A program made the position numbers and the translations under genes. A model generated the notes under the pieces. That model was not told the DNA's origin, did no database searches, and saw nothing but the letters and a program-made list of their open reading frames with translations. Source: Ricordea florida (lineage: Eukaryota; Cnidaria; Anthozoa; Corallimorpharia; Ricordeidae). Taken from it: a stretch of DNA of 64,000 nucleotides. The stretch spans positions 31,901,591-31,965,590 of the forward strand of contig OX453276.1 of NCBI GenBank assembly GCA_949710005.1, given 5' to 3'. Positions 15,416-27,200 of the stretch are shown in pieces (the stretch's first letter is position 1; each line of letters starts with the position of its first letter).

Positions 15416-18400
15416 TGACCAATAGCTAAAGTATGTATTCCATCTTCACAAATTATTCTCTTATCATCATCAGCAGATAGTGCAACTTTATTAATGGTTT
15501 CAGTATAAACATCATGTAAGTGACTTCTAATTACATTCATCTGTCTCATCTGCTGTTTTCCAGTGAATAGACAATCCTTGTAATTATTGTGACTTATTGT
15601 CTTTTTTACAACTGATGCTTTTTCCCCCTTTCCCTTTTTTATCTCTTCACCGCCATCCATCAATATAGAGTATAGCTTGGGTCTTAGACCGACATAGACC
15701 GACAAATTCAATTATCTGTTTTCCACCAGCTTCATCTTTAAACTTGCCGATTAATTTTTTGTTTACACCAGTATCAATACCAGATGGGTAATTTTCAGGA
15801 TAATTACTTGTATCAAACATTTCTATCACATCTGGACTGATATCCTTATAGAAATCATCTGCCTCTATCTCATATACAAGACTGTCTGTATCTGTAAACA
15901 ACAATTTAGCCTTTTCTCCATATTTAGGTTTAATATAATTATAGTGAAAGTCATACATTACTTTTTTACTTAAATCTAGAATACACATTCCTAAGTAAAC
16001 AGGTTTATTGAATTTTATCTTTTTTTTCTTCATGTGGATGGCTGCAAGATTTTCAGAAAAGATAGTACGATGTTGATAATTAGGTTGTTTTATTAATTTT
16101 CTAGCATCTTTTTGATTTGTAACTAATCTAATGTCTACCCTATTTCTAATGTTTTCCATGGTTTTACCAAAAACAGAGTTATTCATTAACTTGAAGAAAT
16201 CTTTTTCAAAGTCGTTATTTGCTTTTGATCTTAGATTAGTATTCAAGTCAATGTAAGGTTTTAACCAAGCTGACTCTTCAAATGTAATCCCCCTATGAAT
16301 CTTTGTTATTTTTAATCCTAGACTTTCATAAAGTTTCAAGGTCTCTCGGTGAACAACATAATTTTTCTTATTGTTTAGGTTTGGTATCAGTTTCTCTACC
16401 TTATTAACAACAAGTCTCTCTGGAGCTAAAGGATAATCATTGTGAAGATCGTGAAGGTGGTGGGGATATTCCAAATCAACCTCCAATATACATGGAATAT
16501 TTTTCCAGTTTTTAAGCTCTTCTTGATCAGTAATCCATCTAAAACCGTGAGTAGGGAGTGGTTTACTCATTCCCTCACCATATAAGTTGTTTCTGTCAAG
16601 ATATGTAATATACTTTGTTGGTTTGTTAGGATCATATTTCGTCATGTATGGGTTGTTAGCTTTAGCATATCTTTTGGATATCTGAGATACACCCCCTCTA
16701 ATACCTCTCTCAAACATAAGTAGCATGTTGACATCAGTTAGTAACTCTAAATTAACTTTTGTCATCTTTAATGCTGCATCCCAAGCTAGTCCGGGTGCTG
16801 TAAAATAGTGAGCAGGATCTAAACCATAATTCTTTTGACAAACATCTCTAAAATTCTCAAATACATCCATTAAAAATAGTACATCTGACAAAAGATATAG
16901 ATCATGATAATCCCTCATTGTTTTCATATTAAAAGTTTTCCATACCTTTTTAGCATGTTGATAGTCATCTTCTGTTATATGTTCGTCGTTTAGTTTTGAG
17001 TAAAATGCATCCTTTGGTGGAAGTTGAGTTTCATTTAGTTTATCAAAGCTATCAAACCAATCATATGGAAATACACCTTTTCTCAACATCAAATACATCT
17101 TATCCATAAATTTCTTTTTCGTTTCAGTTAATTTCTCATCTTTTGGTGAAATACACTTACTTTTAGATAACAGACAATTCTTACATTTTTCACATCTTCC
17201 AATACCTTTATACTGAATAACCTTTTTATCTTTTATGTATCTCTTCATACAATCTCCTGGTTTGCACGCTCCACAATTTCCACATTTTGTAAGATTATCA
17301 ACTAAACTGTTAAGACTTGTTGGCATAAATTTAAATGAATCTATAAACCTAAGATCCCACTTCACTTCTCTTTCCTTACCTTCTTTATTTGTAAATTTAT
17401 CAAGTAAAATCTCTTTTGTAAAAGAAATATATTTTTCCTCATTATTAGGTATGCAGTCAACTTTACCTTTTGTTATACCAATATTCTTAATAAAAAGATG
17501 TGAGTCATATCCTGATAGATTGTGAAAGATAATTGGTATGAAAAATTTTGTAATCTTATAATTTAAATTGCATTTATTATGAGCTGCTCCTCTATACTTT
17601 CCTGTATAGTGACAGTGGTCTTTTACCTTATCTTTTTCTAATAATTTACCCTCACATATATGACAATGAGTGGCATTTTTATAGTTGAATTTTTCCCTTT
17701 GTGTCATCCAATTCAATTTCTTGTTGGGTTTGATATTTTTGTAAATTTCTCTAACATCCTTCTCTAATTCTTCTATAAATTTTTTTCCTACATCTTCGTC
17801 TGGAGATTTAGCGGTGTATTGCCTAATAACGGTTTCATAATTTTCATCAAAAAACTTTATTATATAACAGTATCCAGATGGTTTGTGCTTTTGATATTTT
17901 TCAGTAAAACTTTTAATTTCATCTGGAGAACAGGTGTGTATTTTCAATGTAAAGCTCTCAAAGTCGGCATATACAACAAATGGTACCCGCATTTTTTTGT
18001 AATAATTAATGAATTTAATATATTCAGGTTTTCCATATTTATCCATCGGCATTTCACTCCTAACAGGTTCGTTTACACCGCAATATGCTATATGATTTTC
18101 CAATGTTTCCTTTGAATGGGTATAATAAAAACATCTATCACAAGGGTAAATCTTAGATTTATGTTTAGTAACTTGTGAAACTATCAATCTACTAAAATTC
18201 TTTATCCAACAGTAGTGATTTGTTTCATCGTTTGATAATAGAAGTAATCTGATTAAATAACCATTTTGTTTATCACTTATTCTTAGTGGGTATACTTCAT
18301 CTTTATCATCATATCCGAAAACATTAATCGTGTAGTAGGGGTTTTGCTTTTCAAACTTATCAATATCTTTCCATTCAGTGGGGAAATTTATTCCTTTCCA

Positions 18401-19504
18401 GTTAAACTTTTCAGAGTTTTCTCTCATTTCACTATTTAGTCTTTGTGGGTCTTTTTCCCTTGGATATGCAGCTGAGGTTACTACCCACTTGAAACATTCA
18501 TTATCCTTCTCATTTTTAACATTGATGATTGCTTTCTTTTTTGCTAATTTTTCTGGTAATGGAATATAACTACTTCCTGAAAGTGGTTCAAATGGATCAA
18601 TTTTTATAATAATGTATTTCACATGATCGAATTTCCAACCAGAACCATTTTCCGTAAACCTATTAAATACTTCAAGTTGATAGTTTGTCATCACATCGAA
18701 TAAGTTAGAGAAGTCGGCTGATTCTGTTATCGTTTCTGGTTTTTCAGTATGAATTGTGGGTGATGCTTCATCAAAATTTCCTGTATTAGGATTCTCTTTT
18801 ATAAATTTACAGACAAGAATAAATTTAACCTTTAGCGGTTTCTTTTGCTGATTAATTAGATCAGTAACCTTTGGTTTGATTTTTTTGATAAATGTCTTTT
18901 CATCATACCCTTTATTACCATATATCCTGTATGTTTTCAGATACCTATCAAACTCTGTTTCTTGTTTTATTGGGGTGAAATCTTCTTTTTCTTCATATTC
19001 GGTGTTGGGTTTTTTAAACGTTCGGTTAAATTTTTCCTTCAGACTTTCTTTTGGAGCAAAACGTTTTCTTATTTGGCCAGCCTTTTCATTCGAATTTTCT
19101 TTTTGATTTAAACGTTTAAATATTTTGTTAAACTTTTCCTTCATACTTTCTATTCGTTTGTCTACAATCTTTTTGGAAGGTTCTGGTACATAAGATAGTA
19201 TCCAATCTGCGAACTCGTTAATATCTTTCATTAATGGCTTAGTAACTTTATTTTCTAAATTTTTAATTGTTATTGTTGGAGGTTTTGGTTTTGAAGGTTT
19301 TAGAATTCTAGCTTTAATCTTAGGTGTTGGTTCATCAAGACTGATTCTTTGTTTCTGAATATTACGCATCTCTTCCATAACTTCTGGAATATTACTCAAC
19401 ACTTCAATGAGTTCAGGTTTACGCAATTTAGAAGTTTTTTTAATGCCATGGTCTTTAACAATTTGATATAATTCATCAACTTTTTTCTTTTGTAACTCTT
19501 CCAT
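15373..19504 (-). pseudogene. polB: Protein-primed DNA polymerase B, frameshifted near the C-terminus
   Basis: From ATG 19504 the frame runs 1285 residues. Residues 1-52 are the TIR-encoded SAP/Rho-N-like domain. Recognisable parts are exonuclease motif YADFESF (~515), a Cys/His-rich endonuclease VII-like insert (CHICEG, then DHCHYTGKYRG, ~610-645), HNLSGYD (~660), polymerase motif A DRNNLYG (~970), motif B KLMNNSVFGKTMEN (~1110) and motif C FTDTDS (~1204). After FVGL a 10-bp tandem duplication (15685-15704) shifts the frame. The true C-terminal ~105 residues, with the KLY (KxY) motif and the AL/SADDDKR segment, continue in another frame to 15373. The polymerase would replicate the element by protein priming; this copy is probably inactive. 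Start supported by a box at 19530-19538. Confidence 0.92.
15685..15704 (-). repeat. 10-bp tandem duplication breaking polB
   Basis: tagaccgaca occurs twice in direct succession. The two frames of polB meet exactly here, so the duplication explains the frameshift. Confidence 0.9.
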
Positions 19505-19742
19505 CTACTTTTTAATAATACTTTGTTTTATCTTTAAATTACATTTTAAAATACATTTTTTTTCTTATTTCCCTATAAAATCCTTGGTTAAATCTCTGTT
19601 TAATTTCTGATAATTTTTTGCGGATACTTTAATAAATAGAAAAAATCCTTGGTTAAATCTCTGTTTAATTTCTGATAATTTTTTCATTTTTTCATTTCCA
19701 CTTTTTTTTAATTTTGCGCTAGAACCCCCAATTCTCTACTAC
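19348..19742 (-). repeat. Right terminal inverted repeat of Polinton (395 bp)
   Basis: Inverted copy of 177-571. It contains the promoter box (19530-19538) and the first 52 codons of the DNA polymerase gene. The encoded 52 residues are the same in both copies, which suggests recent synthesis or gene conversion between the ends. Confidence 0.93.
19530..19538 (-). promoter_or_regulatory. TTTAAAGAT promoter box of polB
   Basis: Exact box, 26 bp before ATG 19504; TIR partner of 381-389. Confidence 0.7.
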
Positions 19743-21003
19743 TCTCCACTATCAGTAACTGGAAGGCGTTGTCGATTTTTCTGTCATCTTTTGACACCTG
19801 ACCGAGATGAACGCGGAGCAGAAGTGGGGCCTAGAACCTAGACATGGTATATACCTGCTGAACCCAACGGGGGGTGGGACAATTTCGAAACAAAAATCAC
19901 TGTTTTTTTTTTTAGAAGTATCCTAAATCGAGCTTCTTCAACTCTATACACTCTTCTACCTTTCAGTTCAACCCTCACTGGAAAATATTTCCCTAGTGGA
20001 TCTTACAGGAGGCCAGCGAATACGATTTTACGCTTGTCAAAGGAGCGTAACTCGTGATAAACAGGCCTATCACGAAAGTCAGAATCACAACACCAGTTCA
20101 TCAACAGCGTTTAATTAGGCGTGTAATTGACTTTTTGGCTGTATTTCGTTTAAGGTATTATCGATATGGTTATTACTGCACTATCAGTTACTGCAAGACG
20201 TTGTCGATTTTTCTGTCATATTTTGACACCTGACCGAGATGAACGCGGAGCAGAAGTGGGGCCTAGAACCTAGACATGGTACATACCTGCTGAACCCAAC
20301 GGGGGGTGGGACAATTTCGAAACAAAAATCACTGTTTTTTTTTAGAAGTATCCTAAATCGAGCTTCTTCAACTCTATACACTCTTCTACCTTTCAGTTCA
20401 ACCCTCACTGGAAAATATTTCCCTAGTGGATCTTACAGGAGGCCAGCGAATACGATTTTACGCTTGTCAAAGGAGCGTAACTCGTGATAAACAGGCCTAT
20501 CACGAAAGTCAGAATCACAACACCAGTTCATCAACAGCGTTTTATTAGGCGTGTAATTGACCTTTTGGCTGTATTTCGTTTAAGGTATTATCGATATGGT
20601 TATTACTGCACTATCAGTTACTGCAAGACGTTGTTGATTTTTCTGTCATCTTTTGACACCGGACCGAGATGAACGCGCGGAACAGAAGTGGGGCCTAGAA
20701 CCTAGGCATGGCATATACCTGCTGAACCCAACGGGGGGTGGGACAATTTCGAAACAAAAATCACTGTTTTTTGTTTTAGAAGTATCCTAAATCGAGCTTC
20801 TTCAACTCCATACACTCTTCTACCTTTCAGTTCAATCCTCACTGGCAAATACTTCCCTAATAGATCGTTACCTTCCTTTAGTTGGGTGAATATACAGGGG
20901 GCCAATGAATACAATTTTACGCTTGTCAAAGGAGCGTAACTCGTGATAAACAGGCCTATCAAGAAAGCCAGAATCACAACACCAGTTCATAAACAGCTAT
21001 TCA
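19743..21003. repeat. Three tandem ~431-bp host repeats
   Basis: Units are anchored at the atcag motif at 19751, 20183 and 20613 (periods 432 and 430). Each unit includes gacgttgtcgatttttctg, a region around cccaacggggggtgggac and gtaattgac...ttggctgtatttcg. The third copy diverges after about 21000 and has a ~35-bp insertion near 20870. Short frames within are not convincing genes. The same unit is interrupted by the Polinton. Confidence 0.85.
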
Positions 21004-21264
21004 AACCAGTGATTATGCTACTGCCAAAATCATAAATGTCACAGAAACAATTCCAGGGAGGTAGTGTTTGAACTATGATGTCATGAAGGATTGATCGCGA
21101 ATGACACCTAAAATTTACTTTTCCCCGGCGTGTATTGGAGGAAATTATTTGTACAAATTTTTAGGAGCCTGACCTTTTGTAGTGTCGAAAGCGCCTAGAT
21201 GTAGGAAGGAAAACTAGTTCTGTTGCAGCGTGTGAAATCTTTCGTAAAGGAAAAAAAACACAGT
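21004..21264. other. Upstream region of the secreted-protein gene
   Basis: About 260 bp between the tandem repeats and ATG 21265. No gene or clear promoter motif is recognised; presumably promoter and 5' UTR. Confidence 0.4.
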
Positions 21265-24200
21265 ATGTTTCGACATTGCTTGTTGACAACAGCACTTCTG
21301 TGTCTTTCGTTTGCGGTTTCTGTAAAAGGTATGTCAGCCTTCAATTTTTTTAAATCATTTTTTCTGAGTTTTGTACCGCAGCACGTAACGTTTGCGGATT
21401 GGTGTTTGTTTACGCTAACAGTCATACGGCAGGATTCGATTTTGTAACATTGAACGTAAATTGGAGCTTCGATGATGAATTAGCGGAACCCTTAGCAGTG
21501 ATAGAATTAGCGATGACTTGTTTTCTTTCGTCTCGGTCGTTTAAATTCAAATCGTTTATTTGTTGATCCCTGTCACAGGTGTCATTTTCAAATATCTATC
21601 AGCCTAGTACAAGAATGTACACTTGGCTTTGAGTAGAACCACCAGTGAGAGCGTAAGGGATGGACCACTTTATTTTTTAGGGGGAGGGGGGCTTTGAGCA
21701 ATTTTGAATTTTGTCTTGTTAAATATTTTTTTCCTTTTGGGCTGTGCAAGAATTTTTTTTTAGCACCTTAACATGCAAATGTCCGTCTTTTTTTCCCTTG
21801 GGCCCCTGTGCATGAACTTTTTTTTCTATACTATTGATGAGCAAGAATTTTTTTCCCCAACACCCTCCCCTCCCCCAATTAAAAAATAAACTGGTCCATC
21901 CAATACAAACTCGATGCACTTGAGACAAGGGCCCCGCCTCTGTGTGAATGGGTACCGGCGATATAATATTTGGAAAGGTGGGAGTTTAGTGATAAACGAA
22001 ATTGTCCCTGTGGGGCTAATAATTTAGAGCTCCGCGAGAGAAAAACCAAGATTGAACTCTTAACATAAGACCCGCTGTAACTCATGCGCGTTGTTCCTTT
22101 ATAAACGATAAAGTACTTTAAAATGCGCTTATTACAATCGAACCTAGGTCACATACGTGCGGGGGATGGGTAGAGGGATGTGAACGTTTAGACTACTGTC
22201 CCGCCTTGCTTTCATACATGTAGCTTTTTTATAAAGGAGGGGGTTATTTCTAAAGAAACTGGTGCTGCGTCGGTGGAGAATTGAAACACAAGAAACTAGG
22301 ATAATAAATCAAACAAGTTGATGAAGCAATTTGTACATCGTATGGTACAAGAGGGCGTGCTGACGTTTCGAGAGTTAGCCCATCGTCAGAGCGAATGACA
22401 AAGGGCTGGCGAAACGTCAGCAGCCCACTCTTTTACCTTGCGGTTGTACAAATTACTTTAATAACTTGTCTGATTATCCCAATTTTTTTGTGGATTTAAG
22501 TATAATTTGACAAACTCCTGAGTTATGTGGCAAATCGAAGAAAAAAATCAGAAAATATCGTTTTGAGGAAATGTACTGCTTTTTGTTCTCTTTGTTTATT
22601 TTGGCTACTGCATATGAAATAATGCAGGCGCCAATATGTCAAAGGAAACACGAGTGATTGAGTGAGTGAAGGAGCCAATCAGCTTGTGCCTAGTATTTAG
22701 TCAATCACAACGGTACAATACAATTCGCTATTATATCGATTTATTTTTGAACTCAAAAGAGAATATGTAAAGTAATGAAATCGAGGAAAGGCGATATGTA
22801 TACATGGTAAAAAGGTCCGAATAAACTTAATAAATGCAGTAGCCACATGCATGCAATGCTTGCCTATTTTTCACAGGTTACGGTGAAAGTGATTTCGGTC
22901 CGTGGTCTCAATGGTCAGCGTGCAGTCAGTACTGTGGGCCAGGTGTTAGATTCCGAACGCGTGAGTGTATACGTAATGGGGATTGTAAAGGAGAGACTAT
23001 GCAGATTTATACCTGCTACATCAGCAAGTGTTATTGTAAGTAGAGCTTATCAAAACATTAAAAACAAATGCTTAGAGCAGTTTTTTATTTGTTGTTGCAT
23101 AATAAAAGCCATAGCAATTACATCAACCAATCACAATAGTGCTAACAATGAATTAAACAGCGTGCGAAGCAAATGCGTTACATTTCACTGAGCGCGGGAA
23201 CCTCCTACACAAAAATTCTAAGGGCGTCGTCACGTGTTCCTCTCCCATGAACGAGCGACCCCTTCCGTTCCCCAATAACCGACCAATCAGGGACCGTTTG
23301 TTGCTTCTAGGTTTACTCGATTCAAGATGGCTGACTTTGATTTCGCTTTCCATTGCTTTTGCGAATATATAGCCTGGGATTGGGAGCGAGCTTGCAATTT
23401 CCTCTTTTATTCCTCTATTCCACCGCTCGCTTCGACTTGATCCCCTTCGACGTTTTCAGAGATTCCAAGAAGCGCACCATATGTATACGTTTATTAAAAG
23501 ACTCGGGCAGGAAAACTGTTCAGCGGGGAATGGAGCCCATTATTTAGTTTGCCCTTTTTTTACGGGTTTGCCAGTGACAAGCTAAAAATGCCTATCCGGG
23601 GGGTACTCCCCTATGAAAGTGATGGTGTTCTCATCGTACCTTTTAGTGATTTAAATTTGTGGATTGGTACCGCTTAGGGAGCTAAAACCTAAAACGACTG
23701 CTGCCAGAGTTGTCTCGATACCTTTTAGGGGCCTGTGGTAAGGTTATCGCCCAGTGTTTGAACGTTATCTCTTTTGCTATTAAAATTTGCAGTGCCAGTG
23801 ACATAGTTTGTTGTTGATGAATTGGTACCTCTTATGGATAGAATGGATTTTGGGACGCGCCCATAAAACAAGATTCTGGTTCCTTTTAGGGGTGCTATCG
23901 AAATTCTCTGACGAGGACCCCCGTCACTTTTATAGGGGAGTACCCCCGGATTATACTTCATGCCAGTATGCCATGTAGTCTCCCGCACCATTGTGATGTG
24001 TGCGGGAGACTATATGGCATACTGGCGTGAAGTATATCCCCCCCTTCCATGTCTATAACCTTCCATAATACTTACTCTTTGTTTTTGGGAAGTTTAACCA
24101 ACTGAAATATTTTTCTCAGTAAGCTGCAGAGACTACTTTGAAGATGGTTACGAGGTCAGCGGTGGTTATCCATTACACGTTGATGGACCCTGTAAAAAAC

Positions 24201-27200
24201 CCATTCAGACATTGTGTGACCAATCAATGCGATTTGGTGGAGGCTGGACGCTACTGGTACAGTACCATGACTACTCTGCCGATATGTACGATAGGGCATG
24301 GGCTTGAACCCATCTCTAAGAGCGTGCAATGGAAACTGGTCCCCATTAGAGACCCAAGCAACATATAGTTTCCCTAAACACGACAAAACCTTCATCAGTA
24401 AGAGATTGATTAGGAAGATGACGACTTATGTTGGTTTGCATTCCAAGAAATTGACACAATCCAATCAATTTTTACATGAACTTTATACTTAATAGTTATA
24501 GTTCATTTTTAGGCACATGTAGTTGAGCGTGTAGAATACTTTTAGACGCTATACAACAGTGTTCATTATCATCATCATTATCATCCTCATCATCACTATC
24601 ATTATCGTTATCATTATCATAAACGTTATTGCTAACCTTATGGCTAGCTATTATTTTTATCATTATTATTGTTATTATTATCATTGTTTTAGTATCCACT
24701 TGTTTCTCAGGTACAGGTGGTTACTAACGAGGGATGGGACGATCAAGCTGTGCTCATGCGCAACGCTTACGTCATCGGAAAAAAGCTCAATCAGACAGAT
24801 TTCTCCGTATTAGGAAGAGCTGACGTCATCAAAAATGACCCACGATATCACCGTCCGTTCTTGTATCGTTTGGAAGCAGAAGATACGGGAAGATGGGGCG
24901 GAATCTGGAAGGCTCCAAATTATTACACATTTACAGGGACGTACGGAAATCTAACGGCAGTTTCACTAGTTAAAAAGTTTGACAACTGGATTAGCGGACC
25001 GTTTGCCATCAGTAGTCGCATGCCATGGTTGCCGCAAAATGACGACTTAACACTTTTGACAACCAATGATAGGCTTGCGCAGAAGATTCCCTGGGGAACT
25101 ATCGTTGCACGAGACAGGTGGCGATATAAAATTCCACCTTGGATATATCAAAGAATGCCGTTTCCGCGTGTCATACGGTATTGGCTGAGAGAACATAAAA
25201 GAGGTACGGAACTTTGATCCTGGCCAAAAGGTTTGGAAAAATTTCTTTCTTGTAACATAAGCTGGAGATAATCTTTTAAATAAAGCGGTATTTTTCCCAC
25301 CCCCTCCCCCTCTGTTCAATGTTAGTATGTTTGTGTGCTTGCGAAACGATTCCGGGCATCAAAATCGGTTGGGAAGGAGGGGGAATGCAATAGATAGGTC
25401 TTAAGTATGAAGTGGACTTATGAATTTTTGGGTAGGATTTCACGTCAAAATGATTGAAACAGATGACATTACCACGCCCATAGCCTGTCGATAAATTTGC
25501 TCTCTCTGATGGTACATTTTCACAGCAGGCAGTTTGAACGGTAGTGTGGGATCTTCTTCCGTTTCATTCCTTTTAGTTATATTTTTTTTACTATTCTTCC
25601 TTTTTTTCCTCTTATTATCCTTGCCTTTTTCTGTTAAAGTCAATTGCTTACTTGCAAATTGACTCACCCGTTTTTATCCCCAGAATACAAGACACCTGAC
25701 ATCATTTGCCCAATTGAAACTCCTCTGCCAGGTAAAGTGATAGCGTTATCTTTGATTTTTAACTACTTTTTCTAAGCCTTTCTTTCCATCCACACCGAAA
25801 GAAGTCTTTTCTCGGGCTTATCTCAATCATCTCCCAGAGAATTCCCAGTTGTTAAATTTAAGCTTCCCAGCAGCACCTTCGCTTAAAATTTCGAAAAAGT
25901 GCGAATTTGCTTATAATTTTAGTTGGTAATTGATCCAACCATCCCCAAACTGTAATCTATAAAATCAGGAATCCTTAAATTTCAACTAGAAAACAATATT
26001 TCACATCTCCTCAAAAACCTAAATTCAAAGTGACTATCGACGCCTTGGGGAAGCTCTTCATTCTTGCCATGATGGGCTCCTGTTCTCGTTTTACTTCGGG
26101 ACTTCTATTTTTAGCAGCGTACTTCAATTATTTCCATATGTCGTTTCTTTGTTAGTTGACGGTGGTTACAGTATGTGGTCAGACTGGGGACCCTGCAGCA
26201 AAAGCTGTTCAACAGGTTACAGAATACGATCCAGATATTGCAACAATCCTCGGCCTGCAAATGGTGGGAAGGACTGTTCAAGGCTAGGTCTATCACGTGA
26301 AACGCGCGTGTGTAACCCGTGGCCGCCATGTGATGGTAAGGTGCACACATGCGTGGAAGAAGCAGAGTATTAAGTTTCGCCTTCCAAGAATGACACGCCT
26401 CCTATTCCCAGGACCTAAGTGCTATTTCTCCTTAGGCAGTGTAATACTTTGAAAATTTAGGTGTTACATCAATTCCAGACCTTTGACTTGATAATTTTTC
26501 TAAGTTCTTACTCATTATTGGATCAACGTAAGTATCTGGGCAGCTGTGCACCTACCCCTCCCCTAACCCAAAATTAACACTAATTTTTTTAACTTATTAT
26601 AACTTGTTGTGTTATTGGAGGGGTAGTTGCACAGTTGTCGAGATATTTACATTGATCCGTCAAATTAAACCTTGTTCATTCTTCCAGTGTGAGGATAAGA
26701 GTTCTCTTAGCGCATATAACTAAGGCCTACTTCGCCTACTTATAAGTGACTTAGAGAAGCGATGGTTCTATGAAGGAGAATTATTCAGAGATTCTTTTCT
26801 CTAACTCCTCAAGGTTTCCCTAAACATGGTCCATTACGTAGTTCCAATGGTCTTTGTATTCGACCCAGCTCTCACTCGTGCGCAGTGAACGATTCCGTTC
26901 CTCTGGTGTTTGACACCGACTGTTACAGCGACACCACGTGGTTCCTCTTTCGCAAGGACGGTTCCCTTCAACACGCCTGCTCAGAAACGTGTGTGAAACC
27001 ACTGGGTAACATAGCATTGAATGCACCTCTCGAGGGGACTCCTGTAGGGCTATCATTTCGTGCCTGTAGAGGACATATTCACAGGTGAGATTTTTTCAAC
27101 ATTAATTGTACCTGCTACCATTCCAGCATAATGGCTCTAACGGTTAATATTTTTGGCTGTTTTACGGCTAACGGCTAAAATTTTTCAATATTTACGCCTA

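Larger units (their letters stand above)
177..19742. mobile_element. Polinton/Maverick (adintovirus-type) integrated element
   Basis: The element is about 19.6 kb, bounded by 395-bp inverted repeats. It contains the hallmark set: protein-primed family B polymerase (15373-19504, minus), retroviral-type integrase (14423-15415, plus), double-jelly-roll major capsid protein (13130-14389, minus) and A32-type packaging ATPase (12446-13078, minus), plus a minus-strand block of small membrane proteins. It is AT-rich and intronless. Several genes are broken (polymerase, 1025-1566, 11259-11749, and the gene split by the insertion at 3504-7881), so this copy looks non-autonomous now. I recognise no adenain-like protease. 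No clean 5-6-bp target duplication is visible at the ends. The size without the nested 4.4-kb transposon is about 15.2 kb, in the usual Polinton range. Confidence 0.95.

Noticed and set aside
15373..15711. Separate 112-residue minus-strand gene
   Set aside because: It is the displaced C-terminus of the DNA polymerase after the 10-bp duplication, not an independent gene.
171..19748. Target-site duplication of the Polinton
   Set aside because: gatgtg on the left and tccact on the right do not match, and shifting the ends by a few bases gives no exact 5-6 bp pair.
20702..20977. Minus-strand 91-residue hydrophobic protein
   Set aside because: Lies in one diverged unit of the tandem repeat; the frame is not kept in the other units.
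24156..24395. Minus-strand and alternate-frame proteins over the fibrinogen exon
   Set aside because: Shadows of exon 3 of the secreted-protein gene.
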